A stretch of DNA of 64,000 bases from Amycolatopsis granulosa (GTDB lineage: Bacteria; Actinomycetota; Actinomycetes; Mycobacteriales; Pseudonocardiaceae), in NCBI RefSeq assembly GCF_011758745.1, contig NZ_JAANOV010000001.1, positions 2,356,001-2,420,000 of the forward strand. The letters are read 5' to 3'. Below the pieces are notes generated by a model. It saw only the letters and a list, made by a program, of their open reading frames with translations. It was not told the DNA's origin and did not search any database. This document shows, in pieces, positions 7,158-16,167 of this stretch. The position numbers were made by a program, and so were the translations under genes. Position 1 is the stretch's first letter. The number at the start of each line of letters is the position of its first letter.

Positions 7158-8804
7158 CTGACCGCGACCGAATCCGACCACAACCAGATCGACCCGGTGG
7201 CCCTGGAGCACAGCGAGACCGGGGTCCCCGATACCGACACCTCCCACCCGCTGCAGGCCGACCACCTCGAACCGGCCACGCCGACCTTCGCCGAGCTGGG
7301 CGTCCGCCCCGAGATCGTGCGGGCGCTCGCCGAAGCCGGCATCGAACGCACCTTCGCGATCCAGGCCCTGACCCTGCCGCTGGCGCTCGCCGGCGACGAC
7401 CTCATCGGCCAGGCCCGCACCGGCATGGGCAAGACCCTCGGGTTCGGCGTGCCGCTGCTCCAGCGCGTGGTGACGCCCGGTGACGGCACGCCGCAGGCAC
7501 TGGTCGTCGTGCCGACCCGCGAGCTGTGCCTGCAGGTCACGCGCGACCTCACCGACGCCGGCAAGCACCTGGACGTGCGCACCCTGGCGATCTACGGCGG
7601 CCGCCCGTACGAGCAGCAGATCAGCGCCCTGCGCAAGGGCGTCGACGTGGTCGTCGGCACCCCCGGCCGCCTGCTGGACCTGGCCGAACAGAAGGCGCTG
7701 GTGCTGGGCAAGGTCCGCGCCCTGGTGCTGGACGAGGCCGACGAGATGCTCGACCTGGGCTTCCTCCCGGACATCGAGCGCATCCTGGGCATGGTGCCCG
7801 ACCAGCGCCAGACGATGCTGTTCTCGGCCACGATGCCGGACCCGATCATCAAGCTGGCCCGCACCTTCCTCGACCGCCCCACGCACGTGCGGGCCGAGGA
7901 GAACGACTCGAGCGCGGTGCACGAGCGCACCGCGCAGTTCGCCTACCGGGCGCATTCGCTGGACAAGCCGGAGCTCATCGCCCGCGTCCTGCAGGCGAAG
8001 GACCGTGGGCTGACCATGATCTTCACCCGCACCAAGCGCACCGCGCAGAAGGTGGCCGACGACCTCGCCGAGCGCGGGTTCGCGGCGGCCGCGGTGCACG
8101 GTGACCTGGGCCAGGGCGCCCGCGAGCAGGCGCTGCGCGCGTTCCGCTCGGGCAAGGTGGACGTGCTGGTGGCCACCGACGTGGCGGCACGCGGGATCGA
8201 CGTCACCGACGTGACGCACGTGATCAACTACCAGACGCCCGAGGACGAGAGCACGTACGTGCACCGCATCGGCCGCACCGGCCGCGCGGGCAAGACCGGT
8301 GTCGCGATCACCCTGGTCGACTGGGACGACCTGCACCGCTGGCAGAGCATCAACGACGCGCTCAAGCTCGGCATGCCCGAGCCGGTGGAGACGTACTCGA
8401 CGTCGAAGCACCTGTTCAGCGACCTGGACATCCCGGCGGACGCCACCGGGCGGCTGCCGCTGTCCCAGCGCACCCGGGCCGGCCTGGCGGCCGAGCCGGA
8501 GGAGCAGATGGGCGGGCGCCGGCGGACCGCCGCGCCGCCCCGCGCCCGCCGGCGCACGCGGGGCGCGAAGACGACCGAGGGCGAAACGGCCGAAACCACC
8601 GAAACCGCTGGTGAGGAGCGCCGCCGGCGGCGCACCCGCGGCGGCAAGGCGACCGGTGAGACCTCCGGACCGGCGGAGAAGGGCCCGGCCGAGCGCGAGG
8701 CCGGCGAGTCCGCCGACCGTCCCGCCCGCCGTCGCCGCCGTCGCCGTCCGGGCTCGGCGGGGGCCGCGGCGAACACGTCTGATACACCGGGTTCGGCAGA
8801 CTGA
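7158..8804 (+). CDS. rhlE: DEAD-box ATP-dependent RNA helicase
   Basis: 548 residues from a CTG start, chosen because GAGAGG lies 8 nt upstream and the in-frame stop is only 18 nt away; a GTG 39 nt downstream is the alternative. Helicase motifs in order: Q motif region FAELGVRPEIVRALAEAGI; motif I ARTGMGKT at about 86-93; PTREL; TPGRLLD; DEAD at about 192-195; SAT; and motif VI HRIGRTGRAG near 375. The roughly 100-residue tail is strongly Arg-rich (RRRTRG and RRRRRRR runs), as in RNA-binding tails of actinobacterial RhlE/CsdA-type helicases. Likely roles are ribosome assembly and RNA decay. Positional match to mycobacterial Rv3211. Confidence 0.92.
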   Translation: MTATESDHNQIDPVALEHSETGVPDTDTSHPLQADHLEPATPTFAELGVRPEIVRALAEAGIERTFAIQALTLPLALAGDDLIGQARTGMGKTLGFGVPLLQRVVTPGDGTPQALVVVPTRELCLQVTRDLTDAGKHLDVRTLAIYGGRPYEQQISALRKGVDVVVGTPGRLLDLAEQKALVLGKVRALVLDEADEMLDLGFLPDIERILGMVPDQRQTMLFSATMPDPIIKLARTFLDRPTHVRAEENDSSAVHERTAQFAYRAHSLDKPELIARVLQAKDRGLTMIFTRTKRTAQKVADDLAERGFAAAAVHGDLGQGAREQALRAFRSGKVDVLVATDVAARGIDVTDVTHVINYQTPEDESTYVHRIGRTGRAGKTGVAITLVDWDDLHRWQSINDALKLGMPEPVETYSTSKHLFSDLDIPADATGRLPLSQRTRAGLAAEPEEQMGGRRRTAAPPRARRRTRGAKTTEGETAETTETAGEERRRRRTRGGKATGETSGPAEKGPAEREAGESADRPARRRRRRRPGSAGAAANTSDTPGSAD

Positions 8805-8849
8805 GGCCGACCGGCGCCGTCGGCGCCGTCGAACACCGGGAGCAGGAAC

Positions 8850-10202
8850 GTGAGCGAGCCCGTGGAAGGGGGACGTCATCGCCGTCCCGAGGGCGGTGAG
8901 ACCACCGGGCTGATCGGCGCGGAGGACGTGCTGGCCGGCGGCCCCGCCGCGGCTCACGGTACGAAGCCACGCCGGAGCCGCCCGTCGCCGTGGAACCGCC
9001 CGCGCGACCGGGTGACCGCGGTCGTGCTCGCCGTCGCCGTCATCGCCACCGGCCTCGCCGTCTGGGCCGGAAGCGAGAGCCGGGCCACGGTCCAGCAGAC
9101 CTCCGCGCCCGGCGCCCCGGTGCCGCTCGGGCCGGACGCGGTGCCGGCGACCCTGCGTGAGCTGTGGCAGGCGCCCAGCGGCGCGGCCCCGGTCCCGATC
9201 GCCGAGGGGACGGCCGTGGCCACCGCGAACGGCGACGAGATCACCGGCCGGGACCCGTTCACCGGCCAGGTCCGCTGGCGCTACGCCCGCGACCTCCCGT
9301 TGTGCACCGCGGCGGAGGTGTGGGGCCGCGTACTGGCGGTCTACCGCAAGGACGGCCTGGACGGTCGGTCCGGCTGCTCGGAGGTCGTCGGCCTCGGCAT
9401 CGACACCGGCCTGCGCAAGGCCCAGCGCACCGGCAGCGCCGAGCTGGGCACGGGGCTGGTGACCGACGGCAGCCAGGTCACCGCGACCGGCCCGGACCTG
9501 CTCGTGACGTGGCGGGACGACCTCGTCGAGACCAACGAGTACGGCCGGGTTCCCGCGCTGGTCAACCCGGACAAGCAGCCGCGCACCGGGTGCACCTACG
9601 GCTCGGTCGCGATGGCTTCCGGCCGGGTCGGCGTGATCGAACGCTGCGCGGGCGACCCGGGCGACCGGTTGACCGTGATGAAGGCTGTGCCGAAGGAGTC
9701 GGACCAGCCGCAGGTCTCGTTCAGCACGATCGTGGCCGGTCACCACGCGCAACTGGTCGCGATGTCCGGCGACTACACCGCGGTGGCGCTGCCAGACCAG
9801 CGGCTGCTGGTCCGTTACGACGCGGACGGCGAGCAGACGGCGGCGTACCCGCTGGACCTGCCGGCGCCGGACCTGGGGCAGGATCCGCCGGGCCGGGTTG
9901 CCGCGACGGAGTCCACCTCCGCGAACGTGTACTGGTACACCGGGTCGAAGGTGCTGGCGCTGTCCCGGGACAACCTGACTCCACTGTGGACGGTTAATGG
10001 CGCTCTCGGTCCGGGGGTCACCTTCGCGCACCAGCTGGTCGTGCCGATCCCGGGCGGGCTGGCGGTGCTGAACGAGTCGGACGGCTCGACGATCCGCACG
10101 ATCGCGGTGGACCGGCACGGCTACCCCGGCCCGGTGCGCCTGGCCGCACTGGGGCCGGTGCTGCTCGAACAGCGCGGCGGGACGCTGGCCGCGTTGTCGT
10201 GA
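8850..10202 (+). CDS. membrane-anchored beta-propeller (PQQ-like) protein
   Basis: 450 residues from GTG with a GGGAGCAGG site upstream. A cytoplasmic basic N terminus of about 50 residues is followed by one membrane segment (about 54-73). The extracellular region has repeated beta blades such as GDEITGRDPFTGQVRWRY and YTGSKVLALSRDNLTPLW, characteristic of PQQ/WD-like propellers. It lies directly after the helicase, as mycobacterial Rv3212 follows rhlE. Cys residues in CTAAEVW, SGCSEV, TGCTYG and IERCAG could pair outside the cell. Function unknown, perhaps an envelope scaffold. Confidence 0.85.
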   Translation: MSEPVEGGRHRRPEGGETTGLIGAEDVLAGGPAAAHGTKPRRSRPSPWNRPRDRVTAVVLAVAVIATGLAVWAGSESRATVQQTSAPGAPVPLGPDAVPATLRELWQAPSGAAPVPIAEGTAVATANGDEITGRDPFTGQVRWRYARDLPLCTAAEVWGRVLAVYRKDGLDGRSGCSEVVGLGIDTGLRKAQRTGSAELGTGLVTDGSQVTATGPDLLVTWRDDLVETNEYGRVPALVNPDKQPRTGCTYGSVAMASGRVGVIERCAGDPGDRLTVMKAVPKESDQPQVSFSTIVAGHHAQLVAMSGDYTAVALPDQRLLVRYDADGEQTAAYPLDLPAPDLGQDPPGRVAATESTSANVYWYTGSKVLALSRDNLTPLWTVNGALGPGVTFAHQLVVPIPGGLAVLNESDGSTIRTIAVDRHGYPGPVRLAALGPVLLEQRGGTLAALS

Positions 10203-11035
10203 CCGCTCAGTTGACGCCGCACGGCGCGGAGAAGGTCCGGGTGCGGGGCCTGGCGGCGTTGCGGACTCCGGCTCCGGCGAAGGCGACGGCCGTGCTGGTT
10301 CCCGGCTACACCGGGTCCAAAGAGGACTTCGCGCCACTGCTGGACGGATTGGCGGCCGGTGACTTCCGCGCTCTCGCCATCGACCTGCCGGGCCAGTTCG
10401 AGTCGCCCGGTCCGGCGGATGAGACCGCCTACCTGCCCGCACCGCTGGGCGCCGTGGTGGCCGGGCTGGTCGAAGACGTCGCGGCCGAGGGGCCGGTGGT
10501 GCTGCTCGGGCACTCCTACGGTGGCCTGGTCGCGCGCGCCGCGGTGCTGGCGGGCGCGCCGGCAACGGGGCTGACCCTGCTGGACAGCGGCCCGGCCGAG
10601 CTGCCCGACGGTGCCCGGCGGCAGGCGCTCGGCGCCGGTGAGCCGGTGCTGCGGGCGTCCGGCCTGGACGCCGTGTACCGGGTGCGCGAGCAGGTGAGCG
10701 CACGGTCACCGCTGTGGGCCGCGCTGCCACCTGATCTGAAGGACTTCCTGCGGGAGCGGTTCCTGGCCTCCAGCCCGGCCGGCCTGCTGGGGATGGCCGC
10801 GGGGCTGCGCACGGAACCGGACCGGGTCGAGGAGCTCGCCGCGACCGGCGTGCCGATCCTGGTGGTGGCCGGTGAGCGCGACGACGCGTGGAGCGTGCCT
10901 GCGCAGCGCGCGATGGCCGCGCGGCTCGGCGCCCCGTTCGAGCTCATCCCGGGCGCCGCGCACTCGCCGAACACCGAGAATCCCGCTGCACTCGTGCGTG
11001 TGCTGCTACGTGCGTGGCGGCAGTGGCTGGTGTGA
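10199..11035 (+). CDS. alpha/beta hydrolase
   Basis: 278 residues. Its GTG overlaps the TGA of the propeller gene (GTGA), so it is coupled to it. Catalytic marks: VLVPGYTGSKEDF oxyanion region, GHSYGG with Ser106, an acid in AGERDDAW and His in GAAHSPNTENP. The last 30 nt overlap the 3' end of the convergent M48 peptidase gene. Substrate unknown. Confidence 0.87.
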   Translation: MTAQLTPHGAEKVRVRGLAALRTPAPAKATAVLVPGYTGSKEDFAPLLDGLAAGDFRALAIDLPGQFESPGPADETAYLPAPLGAVVAGLVEDVAAEGPVVLLGHSYGGLVARAAVLAGAPATGLTLLDSGPAELPDGARRQALGAGEPVLRASGLDAVYRVREQVSARSPLWAALPPDLKDFLRERFLASSPAGLLGMAAGLRTEPDRVEELAATGVPILVVAGERDDAWSVPAQRAMAARLGAPFELIPGAAHSPNTENPAALVRVLLRAWRQWLV

Positions 11036-12928
11036 GACGCCCACGGTCATCAGCGGCGGCAGCGGGCAGTGCAGCATCGCGCAGACGGTGCGCAACAGCT
11101 CGCTCTCGGCCACGCCCACCACGCCGTCGTTGCCGATGACCGTGGTCAGCCCTTCCACCACCAGTGCCTTGTCCGGCCCGGCAAGACCGTCGAGGACCGG
11201 CCACACCCCGTCCAGCGCCTGCCACGCCTGAGCGGGCGGCTGGAACGGGACCGTCGCCACGAGCACGACCCGCGACAGCCCGGCGCGGAACGCGGCCTCG
11301 GCCGCCGCCTGCTCCCGGTGCCCGACCGCGGCGACCACGGCGAACAGCGCGGCGACCGCGGGTCCGGCGTGCGGCAGCGCGATCCGCCGCACCGGCCACG
11401 GCGGCCGGTGGTGCACGGCCTCGTGCAGGTCACGACTGAGCAAAGTGGACAGGCAATACTCGAAGGTGTCCACGTTCCCGTCGAGACGGACCACTTCGGA
11501 CAGCACCGCCTGGACCGCGTGCAGCTCGTGCGCGGGCCGTCCGCTCAACGCGGGGAAGGCCAGTTCGGTGAGCGGCAGCCGCAGCGCGGGATCGAGCCCG
11601 CGGAGCCGCTCGCCCTCGCGCCACGCGGCATCGGCGAGCGGGGTGCCCAGCCGGGCCGCGAGCAGCCGGTACTGCGCCGTGCGCATGTGCGGTTGCGCCG
11701 ACAACAGCAGGCCGAGGACCAGCGGCACGACGGTTTCGGCTCGCCGCGCCTGCGCCTGCACGTCCTCCGGGATGCCGCGCAGCAAGCCGCCGGCATGACC
11801 GAAGGAGCCGCTCGCCGGGTTGCCGATCGACGCGACCACCGTGGCGGGTGGCGCGGCCACCGAGGCCGGTACGGCCACCGGCGCCGCGGGACCGGCCAGG
11901 CCGAGCGCCCGGTCTTCGTCCGTGCCGGACGGTGGCACGGCCGTCCACCGCGCGCCCAGCTCGTCCAGCTCGCGCACGTCGAAGGCCGGGTCGAGCAGCT
12001 GGATGCGGCGCTCCAGCGGCGGGTGGGTGGCGAACAGGGGCAAGGACTTCCGGCCTTCCCCGAACAGCATGTGGCTCACGTCCTCGGCTTTCGCCGCGTG
12101 CAACCGGGAACCGGCGGGCACCCCGCCGATCTTCTTCAGCGCACCCGCGAGCCCTGCGGTCTGCCGGGTGAACTGCACGGCCGAGGCGTCGGCGAGGAAC
12201 TCCCGCTGACGGGACACGCCGGCTTTGATGAGCCGTCCGATGAGGACACCGGCGTACCCGGCGGCCACCGCGGCCAGCGCCGGGAGGACCAGCGGGCCGG
12301 CCTGGCGCCTGCTGCCGCGCCCGGACAGCAGCATCCGGCCGAGGACGGCGAGGCCGACGATGCCGGCGAGCACGCCCATCAGCCGGATGTTGAGCCGCAT
12401 GTCGCCGTTGACGATGTGGCTGAACTCGTGCGCGACCACGCCCTGGAGCTCGTCGCGGTTGAGCCGGGCGAGGGCCCCGCCGGTGACGACGATGGCCGCG
12501 TTGGCGGGAGTCCACCCGGCCGCGAAGGCGTTGATGCCGGGCTCGTGCGGCAGCACGTACAGCTGCGGCACCGGCATGCCGGAGGCGATCGCGATCTCCT
12601 CGACCACGTTCCGCAGGCGCCGCAGGCCCGGGGCCGCGGTGTCCGGCGGGACCACCACCCCGCCCAGGGCCACGGCGACCTTGCCGCCGCCACCACGGCG
12701 CAGCAGCAGGGTGCGGATCCACGAGGTGAGACCGATGACGAGCACGGTGAGCAGACCGGCCGCGACCAGCACGCGCACGGCAACGCCGGTGGGCCGGTGC
12801 CCCAGCCGGAAGGCCACCCAGACGGCCAGGTCCACGAACGCGACGATGATGAGCACGGCGAGCGCGAACAGCCACACCAGCCGCGCCGAGGCGCGGCGCA
12901 CTTCCAGTTGTCGTTCGAAGAAGTTCAT
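11006..12928 (-). CDS. M48 family (HtpX-like) membrane zinc metalloprotease
   Basis: 640 residues, much longer than HtpX (about 290). Two N-terminal membrane segments (about 18-40 and 52-72), then the zinc site HEFSH at 167-171 with the third ligand Glu243 in QREFLADASA. Two more hydrophobic stretches lie near 183-200 and 213-232. The C-terminal 300 residues are an extra domain rich in Ala/Leu/Arg that I cannot assign. The gene is 3 nt after a LemA gene; LemA/M48 pairs are common and suggest joint membrane-protein quality control. The start ATG follows directly on the upstream stop. Confidence 0.9.
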   Translation of the reverse strand: MNFFERQLEVRRASARLVWLFALAVLIIVAFVDLAVWVAFRLGHRPTGVAVRVLVAAGLLTVLVIGLTSWIRTLLLRRGGGGKVAVALGGVVVPPDTAAPGLRRLRNVVEEIAIASGMPVPQLYVLPHEPGINAFAAGWTPANAAIVVTGGALARLNRDELQGVVAHEFSHIVNGDMRLNIRLMGVLAGIVGLAVLGRMLLSGRGSRRQAGPLVLPALAAVAAGYAGVLIGRLIKAGVSRQREFLADASAVQFTRQTAGLAGALKKIGGVPAGSRLHAAKAEDVSHMLFGEGRKSLPLFATHPPLERRIQLLDPAFDVRELDELGARWTAVPPSGTDEDRALGLAGPAAPVAVPASVAAPPATVVASIGNPASGSFGHAGGLLRGIPEDVQAQARRAETVVPLVLGLLLSAQPHMRTAQYRLLAARLGTPLADAAWREGERLRGLDPALRLPLTELAFPALSGRPAHELHAVQAVLSEVVRLDGNVDTFEYCLSTLLSRDLHEAVHHRPPWPVRRIALPHAGPAVAALFAVVAAVGHREQAAAEAAFRAGLSRVVLVATVPFQPPAQAWQALDGVWPVLDGLAGPDKALVVEGLTTVIGNDGVVGVAESELLRTVCAMLHCPLPPLMTVGVSHQPLPPRT

Positions 12929-12931
12929 GGG

Positions 12932-13519
12932 TCAGAAGGAGATCCGGGGCGCCTCGCGCTGTTCGGGCGACTCGATCTCCAGCAAGGCGGCCGGGGCGAA
13001 CCCGGACACGCTCGCGATCAGGTTGCCGGGGAACACCTCGCGCTTGGTGTTGTAGGCCATCACCGAGTCGTTGTAGCCCTGCCGCGCGAAGGCCACGCGG
13101 TTCTCGGTGGAGGTCAGTTCCTCGGACAGCTGCATCATGGTCCGGTCGCCCTTGAGGTCCGGATAGGACTCGGCGAGCGCGAACATGCGGCCCAGGGACC
13201 GGGTGAGGGTTTGCTCGGCGCCGGCGAGCCGCCGCATCGCGCCGGGCTCGCCCGGGTTCCCGCGGGCGGCGGCCCGGGCGCGGACGGCGCCGCCGCGGGC
13301 CGCGACGACGGCTTCGAGCGTCTGCCGCTCGTGCTGGAGGTAGCCGCGGGCGATCTCCACCAGGTTCGGGATCAGGTCGTGCCGGCGCGTCAGCTGCACG
13401 TCGATCTGCGCGAACGCGTTCCGGTACGCGTTGCGTCGCTTGACCAGCCCGTTGTAGATCCCGATCGTCGCGATGGCGAGCACCAGCACGACGACCACGA
13501 CCAGGATCGCCACTGTCAC
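12932..13519 (-). CDS. LemA family protein
   Basis: 195 residues from GTG. One N-terminal membrane segment (about 2-21), then the helical LemA domain: YNGLVKRRNAYRNAFAQIDVQLTRRHDLIPNLVEIARGYLQHE is the family signature region (about 22-64), followed by NRVAFARQGYNDSVMAYN and the conserved EVFPGNL. It forms an operon with the M48 peptidase that follows. LemA proteins are membrane-anchored with the helical domain outside; their role is unclear. Confidence 0.92.
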   Translation of the reverse strand: MTVAILVVVVVLVLAIATIGIYNGLVKRRNAYRNAFAQIDVQLTRRHDLIPNLVEIARGYLQHERQTLEAVVAARGGAVRARAAARGNPGEPGAMRRLAGAEQTLTRSLGRMFALAESYPDLKGDRTMMQLSEELTSTENRVAFARQGYNDSVMAYNTKREVFPGNLIASVSGFAPAALLEIESPEQREAPRISF

Positions 13520-13650
13520 CCCAGTACCGTTCCCTTGAACCGTGTTCTCGGCGGGAACGATAGGGGTGCCGCGGAACCGGCGGAGTCCAGTTCGCGAAGA
13601 TCGCCTCGGCTGTACCCGTTAGGGTGAAATGGGTGAGCCGGGGGCCGGGT

Positions 13651-13992
13651 CTAGGCCCACCAGAAGGTCCACAGCGCCACGGCAACGATGACGACGACCG
13701 CGACCCCCGCGACACCGGCCACCGGACCGTCCCGCCGATCGGCGGCGCGTTGCGCGAGGAGGGCGAGCACGGCGGCGACGGGGTGAGCGATCATCGGAAC
13801 GGCACCGGGGCCGGGCACGTCGAGGAAGGTGCACAGCAGCCCGGCGCCCAGAACCACGACCGCGAGCGCGACGAGACCCGCGGCGAGCGAGCCGGTGAAC
13901 CCACGCCACCAGCGGGACATCCACCGCCGCCCACCGGCCGGGGGCCGTGCCAGCTCCTCGGTGTCCATCGTTTCGTCGCTCACCAGTGCCAC
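13651..13992 (-). CDS. small membrane protein, unassigned
   Basis: 113 residues from a GTG with GGGGAGG 5-6 nt upstream; GTG codons at 13983 and later are alternatives. A soluble N terminus with a Trp/Arg-rich patch (RRWMSRWWRG) precedes three hydrophobic segments: about 33-53, 61-79 and 93-111. I do not recognise a family. It lies upstream of lemA on the same strand with a 130-bp gap, which may hold the lemA promoter, so cotranscription is uncertain. Confidence 0.6.
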   Translation of the reverse strand: MALVSDETMDTEELARPPAGGRRWMSRWWRGFTGSLAAGLVALAVVVLGAGLLCTFLDVPGPGAVPMIAHPVAAVLALLAQRAADRRDGPVAGVAGVAVVVIVAVALWTFWWA

Positions 13993-14004
13993 CGGATTCC
14001 TCCC

Positions 14005-14415
14005 CACCGAGCCGCCGTCGAAGATTCCACCATGCCCCACGCCCCGGGGAACAGGACCACCCGGGCCGGGACCTCGTGCGCGTGCCCGTGCCATGGCGTC
14101 CGGGTCGGAGACCCACCGGCGCCACCGACGCCACCGGCCCGCCACAACGCCCTGCTCCGCCGGCCCGGTGCAGCCCAGCACTCCCGGCCTCTCCCCCGGC
14201 CCGCGGGAACCCACCCCGAGCCGGCCGCCCAGCCACCGTTCCCCACCTGCGCCCTGCCCTTCCGGCTCACCACGTCCGCGCACCCCGGCAACCGGCAGAC
14301 GCACCCGACCACGAACCCGGCCGACGCTCGCCCCTCATCTCCGGCGCCGGTCCGCCGGATCCCAGCTCCCCGCGGCCACCGTCGGTAACCCATCCGCGAA
14401 CCCGTCCGCGAACCC
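14005..14415. other. intergenic stretch without a supported gene
   Basis: About 410 bp in which C strongly exceeds G on the + strand and codon-position GC is not gene-like. Open frames exist on both strands but have no ribosome sites or recognisable domains. A short direct repeat (TCCGCGAACCC twice) occurs near 14393-14415. Confidence 0.5.
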
Positions 14416-15303
14416 CTACGGGGACAACAGCTCCCACGGCTTCGCGGCGGGACCCGCTTCCCGGCCCACTGCGCAGCTGGGACGGAAGTCGCACCAGGCG
14501 CAGCGGCGATCGGGGCGGGCGGGAAACAGCTCGTCGGCGTCGCCGCCCGCGTCGAGGCTGTCCGTGGCCAGCCGGACGTCCTCCGCGGTCTCCTGCGCGC
14601 GGCGGAGGTGCCGGGTCAGGCTTTCCGGCGTGTGCGCCGCCTCGGCGACCGTGCCGCTGGGCAGGTGGTGCAGCTCGACCTTCCGGCACGGCCGCCGCAG
14701 CGTGCGTTCGGCCGCCACCGCGTACATCGCCAGCGCCTGTGAGCTACGCGCCTCGAACTCGTCCGGCGCGCGGCGGCCCGTCTTGTAGTCCACGATCACC
14801 AGTTCGCCGCCACGCTGGTCGATGCGGTCGGCCCGGCCCTCGATGATCATCGACGCGGGCTGCCCCGGCTCCGGGTTCACCGGCGCGGACACCCACCGCT
14901 CCAGTCCGACCGGGTCGCTGCTCACGTCGTGGTGCTCGGCGTACCCGGCGACCCACTCCTTCGCGCGGGCGCGGTACACCGCCGCCTGCTCCCGGTCGGC
15001 GAAACCCGCGTCCTGCCAGTGTTCGGACAACAACGCCGCCGCGCGCTCCGGGGTGCGGCGCTCCGGTGGCAGGTCGAACAGCGCACGCAGCGCGTTGTGG
15101 ACGACCGCGCCGAGCGTGCTGTGCGCCCACGGCCCGGTGCGCGGCGGGGTCGGCCGGTCCAGGTAGGTCATGCGGTACCGGCGCGGGCAGTCCGCGAAGG
15201 TGGCCAGGCGCGCCGGACTCACCTTCGTCAACCGCCGCGGCTGGACCGCGAACTCGAACCCCAGTTGCTCCACGTCCACTACGGTACGCACCACCACCGA
15301 CAC
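14416..15303 (-). CDS. RecB-family PD-(D/E)XK nuclease, standalone, with probable Fe-S cluster
   Basis: Up to 295 residues; several in-frame GTG codons make the exact start uncertain (10 residues of slack). The nuclease core shows GRADRID (Asp159) and VIVDYKTGR (Asp172, Lys174), the PD-(D/E)XK pattern of RecB/AddB. Cys39 in SPARLATFADCPRRY, plus Cys residues in RRCAWCDFRPSC near the C terminus, match the four-Cys iron-sulfur staple of AddB/Cas4-type nucleases. No helicase domain and no recB/recD neighbours are present. Role probably DNA repair; not shown. Confidence 0.87.
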   Translation of the reverse strand: MSVVVRTVVDVEQLGFEFAVQPRRLTKVSPARLATFADCPRRYRMTYLDRPTPPRTGPWAHSTLGAVVHNALRALFDLPPERRTPERAAALLSEHWQDAGFADREQAAVYRARAKEWVAGYAEHHDVSSDPVGLERWVSAPVNPEPGQPASMIIEGRADRIDQRGGELVIVDYKTGRRAPDEFEARSSQALAMYAVAAERTLRRPCRKVELHHLPSGTVAEAAHTPESLTRHLRRAQETAEDVRLATDSLDAGGDADELFPARPDRRCAWCDFRPSCAVGREAGPAAKPWELLSP

Positions 15304-15332
15304 TTTCGGCTCCGCCCGCCTTCCACGCCCCC

Positions 15333-15338
15333 TATGAT
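15333..15338 (+). promoter_or_regulatory. -10 box of espG-like gene
   Basis: TATGAT lies 36 nt before the GTG start, which has its own GGGGGG ribosome site. No clear -35. Confidence 0.4.
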
Positions 15339-15373
15339 CTGGGCGGTTGGCTTTCGAATCCGGGGGGAAATGG

Positions 15374-16108
15374 GTGTTGACGTTCGAAACCGCGCCTGCC
15401 GAACTGGACGTGCTCGACGAGGAACTGGGGCTCGGGAGGTTCGTCTATCCGCACCGGATCCCCTTCGTCAGCGGCACCCACACCGAACGCGCCGAGCAGC
15501 GGCAGCGCGTGTTCGACCACTGGCAGCGCCTCGGGCGCATGTCGCGGGACCGGCTGCGCGGCGAGTTCGAGGACCTGCTGCGGTTGTGGGCGCGCCCCAC
15601 GGTTGTCGTCACCCAGGTCCTCGCCGAGCTGTCGGCGGACGTCACCGTCCTGTCCCGCGGCGGGTGGACCGGTGAGCACGGCGTGCTGAGCCGTCAGACC
15701 GGGGACCGGGTCAGGTTCACCGAGCTGCGTGCGGGCCAGGTGCTTCCCCAGCTCCTCGACGCCCTGCCGGAGGTGCCGCCGGCACGGATGACGCCGGTGA
15801 GCTACGTGTCGCCCGGCCGCGATGACGCCGATCCGTTCGGCGGTGCGGAGCCGCCGCGCGAGAAACGGCTCGCGGACCGGTACTTCACGGTGCCGCCGCA
15901 GCGCGCCGGGGTGATCTCGTGCTCCGTGCGGGGCACCGACGCGGGTCGGCTGACCTGGTTCGACACCCCGGACGGCCGCTTCTTCACGACAGTCGAGACC
16001 CTGCCCGACGGTGCCCAGCGGCACACGTTCACCCCGGCCGACCGGGCACGCATCGGGCAGTGGGTGCGCGACCACGTCAACCGGCTCCTGTCCGAGGCGA
16101 ACCGGTAA
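15374..16108 (+). CDS. espG: EspG family ESX secretion-associated protein
   Basis: 244 residues. GTG was chosen over an upstream TTG because GGGGGG precedes it at good spacing and the N terminus LTFETAPAELDVLDEELGL is the family pattern. Family features include the beta-rich start, RGGWTGEHGVLSRQ in the middle, and RLTWFDTPDGRFFT with a C-terminal helix (RARIGQWVRDHVNRLL). In mycobacteria EspG proteins are cytosolic chaperones that bind PPE proteins before export through ESX. The adjacent downstream PPE-like gene is the obvious client. No ESX machinery genes lie in the window. Confidence 0.85.
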   Translation: MLTFETAPAELDVLDEELGLGRFVYPHRIPFVSGTHTERAEQRQRVFDHWQRLGRMSRDRLRGEFEDLLRLWARPTVVVTQVLAELSADVTVLSRGGWTGEHGVLSRQTGDRVRFTELRAGQVLPQLLDALPEVPPARMTPVSYVSPGRDDADPFGGAEPPREKRLADRYFTVPPQRAGVISCSVRGTDAGRLTWFDTPDGRFFTTVETLPDGAQRHTFTPADRARIGQWVRDHVNRLLSEANR

Positions 16109-16167
16109 CACGATGAGCGGGAAAGCGCTACCGTGAGCAACCGGGAGCCAGGGGAGGACGAACAACC

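Noticed and set aside
6069-10730. A 1553-codon open frame on the minus strand antisense to rhlE and the propeller gene
   Set aside because: Composition reads as random high-GC protein (Arg/Ala/Pro/Gly) and the + strand carries recognisable families; typical shadow frame.
14005-14415. Possible small genes on either strand in the C-rich gap
   Set aside because: No SD, no domain and composition unlike coding DNA.
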